Positions 17,459 through 27,140 of a stretch of DNA of 64,000 nt are shown piece by piece (the stretch's first letter is position 1; each line of letters opens with the position of its first letter). The notes beneath the pieces were generated by a model. The model made no database searches. It was not told the origin of the DNA and was given only the letters and a program-made list of their open reading frames with translations. A program made the translations under genes and the position numbers. Origin of the DNA: a bacterium (GTDB lineage Bacteria > Bdellovibrionota_C > UBA2361 > RFPC01); the NCBI GenBank assembly GCA_030431715.1, contig JAUIIO010000022.1, positions 1 to 64,000 on the forward strand, written 5' to 3'.

Positions 17459-20400
17459 ATGAAGAAACATGGCCTGCGCACCGCATTAATCTTTCTCATC
17501 CTTGGGCTATCGCTCGGATTCGGACTCAAAGTATTTGAAAATTACCTCGAGCAAGAACTTACCGAAGTTCTGAGAGACGAAGTACTCAAGGCCTGCCCAG
17601 ATTGCTCCTTTGAAGTAGAGGAACTTCACCTTTCACTTGTAAGTCTGAGCGGACGTGCCTATCGGGCTAGAGTGATCAAAGGCGGAAAGGACCAACTCAT
17701 GGTAGAGGAAATGAGGGCCACCTTTGGCCTGAGCCAAATCCTTAAGAGAACCATTGATCTCAAGACTCTAGAATTTCATAACGCTTTCTCTGAGCAGGTG
17801 GATCCACGAAGCACGACGTTTCAAGTGATTGATGGATTCGCCTCCTCGGATCCAAATAAAAAAGAAGAGCCAAAACTCAAAGTAAACCTTCTCAATCTCA
17901 CCGTACATAACGGAAAGTTTAAGCAGAAGCTCGGAAGCGGCACTCTGCTTGGACGAAACGTATCGCTTGATATAACCAGAAAGGATCCGAGCACACTCAT
18001 CATAAAACCGCATGTTGAGCGGATCATCTACAAAGGACGAGGCACCCGAGAATCTTACGATGTAGGTCCCGCGGATGCTGAACTGTCTGTGACTGAACAA
18101 TCTCTGCGGGTTCTAAAACTCCACATTGGCGAAGGAAGATCCTTTGCAAATAGCACAGACTTCGTTTACTTCGACAAAGACGACACGATTCAAGGTAATG
18201 TTCGCTTGCGACTTGAGAAAGGTTTGAGAGTATTTGCTCCGCTCATCAATGAACCAATTACTGGGGAGATAGCACTATCAGGTACGATTCAGAACCCGAC
18301 TGCTAAAATGCAGGTTCGCTCTAAGGAATCAGATCAGGTTACTACAGCATCTCCCATTACTCTCCTCGACAATAATCTAACCGGCAAAATACAGGTACAT
18401 GCGAAGCACGTTACACTTGAAGGGCTACACGCTCTTGAGAGCAACGCAACGGTTTCCATCGGGGGCACATCAGGTTCTCCTACATTCAGCATACACGGAT
18501 CCACCCAAAACGCTCTTTACGAAGATCTCTCCTTTGGCGCCCCCCTTACATACGACCTGAGCATTGGTGAGAAGATAGATTTCACTATTCTCCAATCGGA
18601 ATACGGGATTGAGCGCCTCTCCGCGCAAGGCACGCTCAAAGACAATGGCAAAAATCTCTCCATTGTAAAAACGAATTTCTCCCTCCATAACTTCATCCTC
18701 AGCACAGATGCTACACGCAAAGGAAAAGGTCGGGAATGGGCTAGAGTCTCGGGGAGTGGCACATTTTCTGGTGAGCTTCTTTTTCAAAACATAAAGGGAG
18801 ATGCCACTCTTAGCGTAAGTTCTCCCGACTTCGCTGGCGATGCTGCGGTAACAGGAAGTACAACGCTAAGACAGGGCATTATAACCAGCTCTTTGAGTAA
18901 CACCTCGCAAAGTCTTCTGAGCGATCTCTACCTCGACCTGAGTAGCAAAACAAAGAGCAAATTTAAAGTCGTCCTTAACGATTTCCAACCTGCCGATTAC
19001 GACGATAGGCTGAAATGCTTTACTGCTACCGCCTCTGGCGAATACACTTTTCATATAGATCAATTCACCTCTGGTAATGGAAAGATAGAGCTTGAAAAGC
19101 TTATTGGCGGATGCCCTCCTGAGCAAACTCGCCTCCTTAAAAAGACACAACTCCCAATACGTTCTGGAATACTCACCCTCCCTTCCGTCAAACTTCAGGG
19201 AACGAATACAGAGGTCACAGCACAGGGAAGCGTTTCCTTTGCTGACGGCTATGATTTATCGGTAAATGGCTCCGTATATTTGGCCTCACTCCTGCCACTG
19301 GTGCCAGGCGTTGATGACCTGAGCGGCAAAATTAATACAAGAGTGCTGCTCCAGGGAGATCTGGCATCTCCTCAGCTCGAGGGAACAGCAACACTTGAAA
19401 ATGGACGCGCCTCTATTGAATCAGCAGGCATAAATGCCGAAAAAATAGCCGCTCGAGTCGATCTTAAGAACGGCCAAATCGTTGTTCAGGAAAGCAGTGG
19501 AGAAATCAACGGCGGAACTTTCCAACTCACCGGGAACATCAATCCGACGCAAGAAAAACTCTCAACTCTAAGCATGGTGTTTCAAGATGTCGTTTACGAT
19601 CCACTTCGAGATGCTGTGCTTACGCTTTCAGGCGATCTCAACTTTGAGTTCAGAAGCCAGCAAGAGCCACGAATTTACGGAGAGGTAGAGGTAGACGGGG
19701 CGCAGATCGAAAAGAACTTCGATCTCTTAACCTTCATTGAGGATATCCCCTCTCTCATTCTCGGCTCCAGCCAAAAAAACAATCCTGACACCCAGCGTAC
19801 AGATAGAAAATCTAGGCCAATACTTCTCGATATCTCTGTATTTGCTAGTAGAAACGTTTTTATTCTAACCAATCTTCTGAGCGCTGAACTTAAGGGGGAC
19901 TTTCGAATTACAGGTAGTGTGCGACGACCTATCATTAATGGCACTCTCTCAACGCTGGGCGGTTGGTTTGGTCTTAAAGAAAGGAGATTTGATATCACCT
20001 CAGGGCAAATTTCATTTTCTCCCGTCATCCCACAGCCCAATCTTGAGCTCCTCGGAGAAACATATGTGAGATCGAGAGCAGGTGATAACGTCCTCATTCT
20101 CCTTGAGGCTACAGGTCCAATAACCACACCTACTATCACTCTGAGTTCTGACAGAGGCCTGAGCCAGAGAGAACTCTTAACCCTCCTTAGCTCAGGAGCA
20201 GATCTCACGACAGGAAGCGTACATTCGAGAGCAGAAGATCTTGAGCTGGAAGAACGACTCAGGGAAGGAGGAAGCTTCCTAGAAAGGTCTATGCGATTCC
20301 TACGTACGATTACTCGTATAGATCTACTTACCCTAGAACCTCAATTCAACACAAGACGGGGTCAACTTGAGCCTACTCTCATCGCTGAGAAGAAAATCAT

Positions 20401-23008
20401 GGAGTACCTAAGCCTCATTGGTCAAAGTTTCATTAGTAGTGGCGGTGACCAGTCCGTAGTAACACTCCAATACGATCTCACTGAAAAGCTACAACTCGCC
20501 GGGAGTGTTAGCACGATTACTTCTGAAAACACCAACGCCGTAGGAATCGATCTGAAATATACCGTAATTGCACGTGAAGATCCTTATATAGAGTACACCA
20601 TACTCGGGAATAATTTTGTGAGTAGAAGAGAGCTGCTAAAAAATCTCAAACTTACCTCGGCCACCCAGCTTCGCGAGTCAGAAGTAGATAAAGTACAGAA
20701 ATCGATACGAGCCTTTTACAAGCGAAATGGCTTTTTTCAGGCTGAAAACAAAACTACCTGCCTTGAGGTAGATAACAATTGTCGACACCTTCAGATTACC
20801 ATTAATGAAGGGCCACGCTCCAAGATAAAGAAAATCAATTTTAGCGGTGACCCTTTACCGAAGGAATTTGAAAAGAAACTTATTGAACTTTTTGATGAGC
20901 GCTATGCTACCACGCTCTCACTACAAGATGGAAATTCCGAGCTCACCCGGTGGCTGCGTTCAGAAGGATACATCGGCGCACGAGTGCAAATGAACTACGT
21001 AGAGCGTAGTGATGAGGATAAAGACCTATCAGTAGAAGTCACTGCGGGACAGCCGGTATCCTTTGAGTTTGTTGGAAATACACTATTTAGCGCAGAGGAA
21101 TTTCTTAAAACGATAAACCTCTTTCAAAGAAAACAGCCTTTTGGGAACAACACGATCCGCATTCTTGTCGAGAATATGGAGCGAATGTACAGGGAAGCCG
21201 GGTATCTTTTTGTTACTATTGACTATTCCTCGCTTGAAGACTTTATCAATGAGCGTATCTACTACCGAATCAATATCGACGAGCAACATCAAGTTAAAAT
21301 ACGAGATGTCGTATTCCACTCAGAACGATATACAGAGGAAGAACTCAGAAACCTTCTCGCAGAAAGCGCTTACTCAAGCTACATAGAACAAGTCTTTACG
21401 CCAAGCGCCATAGTAGAGGAAGTACTCGACCGGAATGCTAGACTCCTCAGAAACCTTCTAAGACACGAGGGATACAATAACGCCACGGTTCAGGCGTCTT
21501 TTACACTACAACAAGGGGATAAAGAAGCAATCATTGAGTACACTATATTAGAGCAAAACCTTCAGGCAGCACGACATATAATTGTACATAACTTTCCCCC
21601 CGATCTTCCCCTTCCTGAAATTCCGAGTGCTCCCCTCTCAGCGCCTAAGATCAATAGCTACATAAATAAGCTCATGAACCTACTTACTGAGAACGGATAT
21701 ACTGGTCAATCTCTCTGGACAGAAATCGAAGGTGATTTCGATACGTTTCATATTAATCTCGACACACCACAACAGGTGATGGTCCAAGATATATTTATCG
21801 TAGGTAATAACTCTATCCCTGAGGAGGTTATTCGCTCTCACCTCGCCCTACAAGAAGGCGATCCCTTACGGACACAGTCAATACAAAGCTCTACTCGTGC
21901 CCTTTTAAAGCTTGGACTCTTCTCCAGAGTTGAAGTTGAAAAACTTAGCTCAAGCCAAAACCAAAACTCTCTCCTCGTTCGCGTGGTAGAGCGCCCTCTA
22001 ACAACTCTTGAGGTTGGTACAGGGATTAATTCAGAATTTGGCTATCATATCTTTGGTGAAACTATCGATAAGTCACTCTTTAAGGATGGACGTAGACTTT
22101 CCTTACGTATGGACGCTTACTACGAAGAAACGGAGGCTCAGATCTCAAGAGGAATAGCCAGTCTTGGATACTTCGATCCCGAATTTACCTCACAGTATTC
22201 TTTTGCACAGGATTTACGATATCAAAAGCTAGAGCTCACTACATTTGAATACGATCTCGACAGGTACTCACTTTCAACATCTCTGAATCAATCCTCTGAT
22301 GAAGCCTTCTCCCACAACTTTATCCATACGATCCTGAGAGATGATTTGAGCAATGTGAGCCCTGGGGCGGTAATCGGTTCCTATGACACCGGCATTGTAG
22401 ACCTGAGCTTCCTCACCTTCGCGCTTTCTTACGACAAGCGAGATCAGGTACTCAATCCAAGAAGAGGTTACTTCGCAAGACTCGAGTCTCTCATAGCTTC
22501 AGATCTCATAGGCTCAGAAGCAAATTATACTTCTCTTCAAGGGCAGTTTTCATACGTCGTACCATTTACCATTGAATCAAGAGCATTTGCTTTCGCACAT
22601 AATCTACGCTCGGGCATAAGCTGGGCGCTCGATGACACAGACCAAATACCAATAACGCAGCGTTACTATCTTGGTGGTCGTACTACTATCCGCGGCTTCC
22701 GAGAAAACTCGCTCGGGCCACGAGGAGACGATGGGGCAGTTATCGGTGGTGACATACTGATGCAAAACAATACTGAATTTCGGTACTACCCAAGCGACGT
22801 ACTCTCCGTACACCTCTTTTTCGATGCCGGGAATGTCTTCTTACAAGATCAGTCCGTAGAGCTTGATGAACTTCGTACCAGCGCCGGACTTGGGCTACGC
22901 TACCTCTCGCCAATCGGACCTATCGGCTTTGATCTCGGAAAGCCACTTGAGGAACGACAAGGCGAACCATCAATCCGCTTCCACTTTCAAGTCGGAACTA
23001 CCTTTTAG
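17459..23008 (+). CDS. TamB-Omp85 (TamA/BamA-type) fusion protein
   Basis: One uninterrupted 1849-residue protein joins the two halves of a translocation and assembly module. It starts with an N-terminal membrane anchor (RTALIFLILGLSLGFGLKVF), followed by about 1000 residues of beta-rich AsmA/TamB-like sequence ending in the TamB family C-terminal domain (about 780-1000; STLGGWFGLKERRFDITSGQ, LSQRELLTLLSSGADL). About six POTRA-like repeats follow (about 1040-1500; IEYTILGNNFVSRREL, FEFVGNTLFSAEEFL, VQDIFIVGNNSIPEEVI). It ends as an Omp85 barrel with the lid-loop motif TTIRGFREN (about 1740) and terminal SPIGPIGFDLGKPL and FQVGTTF. TamB normally bridges the membranes and TamA is a separate barrel. 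Here the inner-membrane anchor, periplasmic conduit and barrel are one chain. It probably moves lipids or proteins to the outer membrane. It follows lipA by 11 bases, and its ribosome-binding site is weak. Confidence 0.93.
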   Translation: MKKHGLRTALIFLILGLSLGFGLKVFENYLEQELTEVLRDEVLKACPDCSFEVEELHLSLVSLSGRAYRARVIKGGKDQLMVEEMRATFGLSQILKRTIDLKTLEFHNAFSEQVDPRSTTFQVIDGFASSDPNKKEEPKLKVNLLNLTVHNGKFKQKLGSGTLLGRNVSLDITRKDPSTLIIKPHVERIIYKGRGTRESYDVGPADAELSVTEQSLRVLKLHIGEGRSFANSTDFVYFDKDDTIQGNVRLRLEKGLRVFAPLINEPITGEIALSGTIQNPTAKMQVRSKESDQVTTASPITLLDNNLTGKIQVHAKHVTLEGLHALESNATVSIGGTSGSPTFSIHGSTQNALYEDLSFGAPLTYDLSIGEKIDFTILQSEYGIERLSAQGTLKDNGKNLSIVKTNFSLHNFILSTDATRKGKGREWARVSGSGTFSGELLFQNIKGDATLSVSSPDFAGDAAVTGSTTLRQGIITSSLSNTSQSLLSDLYLDLSSKTKSKFKVVLNDFQPADYDDRLKCFTATASGEYTFHIDQFTSGNGKIELEKLIGGCPPEQTRLLKKTQLPIRSGILTLPSVKLQGTNTEVTAQGSVSFADGYDLSVNGSVYLASLLPLVPGVDDLSGKINTRVLLQGDLASPQLEGTATLENGRASIESAGINAEKIAARVDLKNGQIVVQESSGEINGGTFQLTGNINPTQEKLSTLSMVFQDVVYDPLRDAVLTLSGDLNFEFRSQQEPRIYGEVEVDGAQIEKNFDLLTFIEDIPSLILGSSQKNNPDTQRTDRKSRPILLDISVFASRNVFILTNLLSAELKGDFRITGSVRRPIINGTLSTLGGWFGLKERRFDITSGQISFSPVIPQPNLELLGETYVRSRAGDNVLILLEATGPITTPTITLSSDRGLSQRELLTLLSSGADLTTGSVHSRAEDLELEERLREGGSFLERSMRFLRTITRIDLLTLEPQFNTRRGQLEPTLIAEKKIMEYLSLIGQSFISSGGDQSVVTLQYDLTEKLQLAGSVSTITSENTNAVGIDLKYTVIAREDPYIEYTILGNNFVSRRELLKNLKLTSATQLRESEVDKVQKSIRAFYKRNGFFQAENKTTCLEVDNNCRHLQITINEGPRSKIKKINFSGDPLPKEFEKKLIELFDERYATTLSLQDGNSELTRWLRSEGYIGARVQMNYVERSDEDKDLSVEVTAGQPVSFEFVGNTLFSAEEFLKTINLFQRKQPFGNNTIRILVENMERMYREAGYLFVTIDYSSLEDFINERIYYRINIDEQHQVKIRDVVFHSERYTEEELRNLLAESAYSSYIEQVFTPSAIVEEVLDRNARLLRNLLRHEGYNNATVQASFTLQQGDKEAIIEYTILEQNLQAARHIIVHNFPPDLPLPEIPSAPLSAPKINSYINKLMNLLTENGYTGQSLWTEIEGDFDTFHINLDTPQQVMVQDIFIVGNNSIPEEVIRSHLALQEGDPLRTQSIQSSTRALLKLGLFSRVEVEKLSSSQNQNSLLVRVVERPLTTLEVGTGINSEFGYHIFGETIDKSLFKDGRRLSLRMDAYYEETEAQISRGIASLGYFDPEFTSQYSFAQDLRYQKLELTTFEYDLDRYSLSTSLNQSSDEAFSHNFIHTILRDDLSNVSPGAVIGSYDTGIVDLSFLTFALSYDKRDQVLNPRRGYFARLESLIASDLIGSEANYTSLQGQFSYVVPFTIESRAFAFAHNLRSGISWALDDTDQIPITQRYYLGGRTTIRGFRENSLGPRGDDGAVIGGDILMQNNTEFRYYPSDVLSVHLFFDAGNVFLQDQSVELDELRTSAGLGLRYLSPIGPIGFDLGKPLEERQGEPSIRFHFQVGTTF

Positions 23009-23124
23009 TTCCGCATCAATCGACTCAAGTAAAAAAGACGCGGCACTATCCCGCCGTAGCTTCCTACGTCGACCATAGCTTACCATCGACGGTCGAAGCG
23101 AAGGAGGATCCTCATGAAGATGTT

Positions 23125-23278
23125 GTCATTGCGAGGAGCTGAGGCGTTAGCCGAACGACGAAGCAATCTCCTCACCCCGGCTATGGTCTGGTTGAGCAAT
23201 GAGATTGCTTCCACCCTTCGCTAAAGCTACGGACGACAGGCCGTCACTCAGCCTACGGCTTCGGCTCCTCGCAATGAC
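23125..23278. repeat. Compound palindromic repeat (ATTGCGAGGAGC family)
   Basis: GTCATTGCGAGGAGC (23125-23139) is an exact inverted match to 23264-23278, and AAGCAATCTC (23161-23170) is an exact inverted match to 23201-23210. The left half has the unit form CATTGCGAGGAGCTGAG, a small hairpin (GGC-GTTA-GCC), then GAACGACGAAGCAATCTC. The right half is an inverted, diverged copy. Related units occur at 53148 and 53302. It lies between two convergent genes. Confidence 0.85.
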
Positions 23279-23306
23279 GGATAGGGGGAGGGGCAGAAAA
23301 CGATCC

Positions 23307-24998
23307 CTACCCTTCAGACTCCTCTGCCTGCTGCAACTCAAGAAGTTTGGCGTACTTCAAAAAGGTGGAGAATGCCTCAGCAAAGGCAACTTGCATCCCC
23401 GCAATCCCTTCAATAAATCCAAGACGGAAAAAATAGAACTTTATAAATCGCATAGGAGGATGAAATACGAGCTTCTTCATGTTTGCACGGACCCCTCGCT
23501 CATAGAGAGCATTGGCAGAGAGTGTTGAGAATCGATTTAAGGTCTGAATAAGATCGCGGTACGAGTCATAGGTGTAATGGTATAGATATCCTTTGAGTTT
23601 CCTCGTAGCCCCATCTACAAAAGCCTTCTCATGGGGGTTCACACCGCCCCAAGTAGCACTCTCTCTCCAGAGGAAGCGAAGACGATATTCTGGATGCCAG
23701 CCACCCCTGTCCCACCAACGATCAAGAAAGTAGACAAGGCGACAGAGATAGTATCCCTTCACAACGGGTGTGGAGGCGTAGCTGTCCCTGAGTATCTTCA
23801 TGATTTCAGCCTTTAACTCCGAGGAGAGCTCCTCATCAGCATCAAGATTGAGTACCCATGGATATTTACACTGAGAGAGTGCAAATTGCTTTTGCTCGCG
23901 ATGTCCGGGCCATTCTCTTTCAATAACACGTACACGAGAAAAAGAACGGCATATTTCAAGTGTTCGGTCAGTAGAACCACTATCCACGACAAGAATTTCG
24001 TCACACCAAGAGATCGAATCAATACAACGAGCAATCTTCTCTTCTTCATTTTTACAGATAATAAATGCTGACACACGCTCCCTATCTCCGGGCTTCTGAG
24101 CTTCACACTGATCGAGTGCGAGCTCCACATCTCTGGCAGAAACCTGACTTGCCGGATAAAGGGTTCGAAGAGAAGACTGAAAAGGCGCCCAGCGGTCAGG
24201 GTGCATTGAGCGCTGTACTGGATAGAGCGCTACGCCAGAAACCCGCGCGACTGAGGCTAGATGCGTGATCCCCGTAGAAGGCCCAACGTAAAACCTCGCG
24301 TTCTTAAGAATTCCGAGCACAACACTAAGACTCGTAACAAGACGGGTCCTAACAGTAGGATAATCTTCGGAAAGCTTATCGTACATTTCGCGCATTTTTT
24401 CTTCAGCCGGACCGAGCAAAATCAAGACCCGCTGCCCCCTCTCACTGAGAGAACGTGCGAGCTCCTGCCAACGCTCATGTGGCCATGCTTCAGCCGAAAC
24501 ACTTGCTCCCGGCATTAAGATTGTTGCGCCTTGAACATCCTCAACCTCAGGAATATCCTTGAAATCATCGATCGTAAGGGCTGAGCGCAAACGGGTATGT
24601 CTCAGCCTATCATCAAGAAGTGAGAGCAGCTGCCAGTTATACTCGGCCTCATTGAGAAAAGCTCTCGAACGCCTGACAGTTCGAAATCTATTGTAATAAA
24701 AGCTATGCCACCGTGCGAGATTGCCTATCCTCAAGGGAATGCCGGCCTTGGCATACATTCTTGCGACATGGCTCTTCGCCATAAGGTCAACTGAAGCATC
24801 AAACTTATAGGGCTTAAGATCCTCACCTATTGTCACCACACCATCAAGAAAGGCGATATTATCAACGAGCCCTCTCGTGTATTCAGCAACGTGAATATAA
24901 ACCTGACATTCAGGGATAAGGGCCTTTAGCTGCTTAACTCCGTGCAATGCCAGAACAACATCACCCACTTTGTCAGGTCTGGAAATGAGTACCTTCAT
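23307..24998 (-). CDS. GT9-GT2 fusion glycosyltransferase (LPS core type)
   Basis: A 563-residue protein made of two glycosyltransferases. Residues 1-300 resemble family GT9 heptosyltransferases (MKVLISRPDKVGDVVLALHGV, ILMPGASVSAEAWPHERW, FYVGPSTGITHLASV). Residues 306-545 resemble family GT2 WaaE/KdtX-type enzymes: SAFIICKNEEEKIARCIDS, EILVVDSGSTDRT, a DxD-type LNLDADEEL, and HPEYRLRFL. Both probably act at the cytoplasmic face on lipopolysaccharide core, adding a heptose-like sugar and a second hexose. In other bacteria these are usually separate genes of a core locus. The gene stands apart from any LPS cluster visible here and is convergent with the TamB-Omp85 gene. Confidence 0.88.
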   Translation of the reverse strand: MKVLISRPDKVGDVVLALHGVKQLKALIPECQVYIHVAEYTRGLVDNIAFLDGVVTIGEDLKPYKFDASVDLMAKSHVARMYAKAGIPLRIGNLARWHSFYYNRFRTVRRSRAFLNEAEYNWQLLSLLDDRLRHTRLRSALTIDDFKDIPEVEDVQGATILMPGASVSAEAWPHERWQELARSLSERGQRVLILLGPAEEKMREMYDKLSEDYPTVRTRLVTSLSVVLGILKNARFYVGPSTGITHLASVARVSGVALYPVQRSMHPDRWAPFQSSLRTLYPASQVSARDVELALDQCEAQKPGDRERVSAFIICKNEEEKIARCIDSISWCDEILVVDSGSTDRTLEICRSFSRVRVIEREWPGHREQKQFALSQCKYPWVLNLDADEELSSELKAEIMKILRDSYASTPVVKGYYLCRLVYFLDRWWDRGGWHPEYRLRFLWRESATWGGVNPHEKAFVDGATRKLKGYLYHYTYDSYRDLIQTLNRFSTLSANALYERGVRANMKKLVFHPPMRFIKFYFFRLGFIEGIAGMQVAFAEAFSTFLKYAKLLELQQAEESEG

Positions 24999-25082
24999 AG
25001 TTGGGAGAGTATACTCAAACGAGGCAACCTTGTCGAAAGACTTATCAAAGGAACAATAGTAAAGAGGAAATGACTAGAGGGG

Positions 25083-25658
25083 CTAAGCAACCTTATTGAG
25101 AGCCGCTGCTAAGGCATTTGAGCTGGCGTTCATAGAACCGTTACTCCCAGTTCTAAGCCCCACTTCATCTACACCTTGCCCATCAGAAACTAGAATACGA
25201 ATAAGGGACTGCGGCGTCACAATAGATCTAGGGCACCCCGCACTATCAACAATAATGGTGCAAGGGCAAGCCCCCATCGTAATACGGTCCATGACTTCCA
25301 GCAAAGTTGCCGTATCAGGCTCTATGCAGATATTCCTTCCCATAACTGCCGAAACGGCTAGCTCTGAACTCTTCCCACTGGCACTCTCAAGCAGAGCTTC
25401 AAGCTCTCCGCGGTCTAATACCCCCAAAAGAGTGTCTTGAGATTCCTGAATAAGAGAGAAATTGACGCCATACTCATACATTTGGTGATAGGCGCTGGCA
25501 ACGGTGACATCCGGATTAAACACGAGTAAAGGTTCATGGGGAAGGTGCCTGATGAGGCTGTGAAGCATCTGATATTCGGCCGAAGGCTCCTCAACTCCGC
25601 TTACAAGACTATCATGAATCTCAAGTAGCTGTTCTCGCCAGTGGTGTCCGTTCTGCAT
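25083..25658 (-). CDS. CBS-domain protein
   Basis: A 191-residue soluble protein with a tandem CBS pair, expected to bind an adenine nucleotide and act as a sensor. The first CBS covers about 50-105 (VFNPDVTVASAYHQMYEYGVNF, LLGVLDRGEL). The second covers about 110-165 (VMGRNICIEPDTATLLEVMD, CTIIVDSAGCPRSIVTPQSL). The N-terminal 45 residues are helical and resemble no domain I know. A good ribosome-binding site (GAGGGAAG) precedes the ATG. The partner enzyme or transporter is not obvious in the neighbourhood. Confidence 0.75.
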   Translation of the reverse strand: MQNGHHWREQLLEIHDSLVSGVEEPSAEYQMLHSLIRHLPHEPLLVFNPDVTVASAYHQMYEYGVNFSLIQESQDTLLGVLDRGELEALLESASGKSSELAVSAVMGRNICIEPDTATLLEVMDRITMGACPCTIIVDSAGCPRSIVTPQSLIRILVSDGQGVDEVGLRTGSNGSMNASSNALAAALNKVA

Positions 25659-26077
25659 ATCTTCCCTCTTCTCCCAGAGCCATATTTCAAAAAGAACATT
25701 AATAAAACGAGCCTGGGAGACTTAAAAATGAGAGACGACCTCATCCGGGCCACACCAAATAACCGACATCCCTTTATAGCAGCCGCAAATTGAAATGTTG
25801 ACAAAAAAGGGATTCTACCATCCCAATTCGCTTCACACGGCGCTAATAGCCTGATATTACAGAGCATTTAGCCAGAATAACTATTCTAGTGCGATCTGTC
25901 TCCAATCCCGCATCTATTATTTTTAATACTTTGATTTCAGTGGCTTATAAAAAAAATCATCTTTTTTGTAGCCGATTCAGAAAATGCCTGCATCTTAAAA
26001 TCTTAGAAAGGTTAGAAACCGTTTTTTGTGTGCCGGGGTAAGAGGTACGTAGCCCCCTGAAGATGGTAGAGGCAAAA
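25659..26077. other. Divergent intergenic region
   Basis: About 420 bases between the leftward CBS gene and the rightward gene at 26078. I see no gene, repeat or strong promoter in it. It is A/T-richer than the flanks between 25860 and 26020. Confidence 0.4.
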
Positions 26078-27139
26078 ATGAAGACTATTGTAATACTAGA
26101 AAATAATCAGAACGAACTCCAGAAGGACGTTCACATTGCGAACGCTAAAGAACTTGGGGCGAGAGTCGTACTTCTTTCACAAGCTCAAAGGCCTACTGAA
26201 CCCGGAGTTGAACTGATACATGTCACCAACGGCGAGCTCAACAGGTCACTAGACGAAGCTGCAAAGATAACCGAAGGAGAAACTGTAATCGTTCTCGATG
26301 CAGCTCTTAAAATTTCGAAAGAAGATCTCTCTAAGGCGCTTGAAGCATGCTCAGGAACGCACGCGAAGCTCTTTTCATTAGTTGATGAGACTGGACAGTC
26401 TTACTGCTCACATGATTTTACAAGCGAACAACTGCCTGCTCAGATCGGATACCAGCACTTCCTACCGATGGGAATAGTGAGTGTGCCAGCTGTAGCAATG
26501 AGTAATCTCGATGAAACAACGAGTGCGGCTGAAGCCATTTGCAAGGTTTTAATCAATGCAATATCTGAAGCCGGACCAGTTGAAACTCAGACCGCTGAGA
26601 TTCAAATAGATAAAGAGAACGCTGAAGCTACAGTCTCAATGAATAATGCGGCGCGTGCTAGCGCTCTTCGCTTCCTCATACACTCAATTAATATTGAGGA
26701 GCTCTTTCCAAATCACTCATGGGAAAAGCATCAGGAAGAATGTGCGGCTGCCTGTTATCACACCCTTGCGGCTACATTTATCAAATTAGAAGACTACAAC
26801 TCTGCAATTGAGTGTCTCGCACTTAGTGACAGACTCGAAGACAGCCCACGCTCACTCGCTCTTAAGGGACTCATTGCCCTGCAAAAGGGTGAAACGCTTA
26901 CCGCTGTAGCCAATATGGTTTCGAGCCTTCAAGAGTATGAAAGACGAAAGAAAGAGACAGAAGGTCACTACTTAAGCTTCATTCCAAAGGATCTTGAGAA
27001 AATTAACACGAATCTTCAGTCTGGGCTCTCAGCTCTGAACAAGAGAGAGAATGACACAGCTGCTAACTGTTTTCGTGAGGCAGTATTCCACTTTGATTCT
27101 TTCTATGAAGACTGCGGCCTACAAAGCGTAAAACAATAG
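26078..27139 (+). CDS. Unknown protein with TPR-like C-terminal half
   Basis: A 353-residue protein with no membrane segment or signal. The start at 26078 is preferred over the ATG 15 bases upstream because AGAGG sits five bases before it. The N-terminal half (MKTIVILENNQNELQKDVHIANAKE, ETVIVLDAALKISKEDLSKAL) has the alternating strand-helix pattern of a Rossmann or GT-A-like fold, but no DxD or nucleotide-binding motif is visible. The C-terminal half is helical with TPR-like repeats (ACYHTLAATFIKLEDYNSAIE, SLALKGLIALQKGETLTAV, LQSGLSALNKRENDTAANCF). It is convergent with the methyltransferase gene, one base apart. The function is unknown. Confidence 0.7.
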   Translation: MKTIVILENNQNELQKDVHIANAKELGARVVLLSQAQRPTEPGVELIHVTNGELNRSLDEAAKITEGETVIVLDAALKISKEDLSKALEACSGTHAKLFSLVDETGQSYCSHDFTSEQLPAQIGYQHFLPMGIVSVPAVAMSNLDETTSAAEAICKVLINAISEAGPVETQTAEIQIDKENAEATVSMNNAARASALRFLIHSINIEELFPNHSWEKHQEECAAACYHTLAATFIKLEDYNSAIECLALSDRLEDSPRSLALKGLIALQKGETLTAVANMVSSLQEYERRKKETEGHYLSFIPKDLEKINTNLQSGLSALNKRENDTAANCFREAVFHFDSFYEDCGLQSVKQ

Positions 27140-27140
27140 G

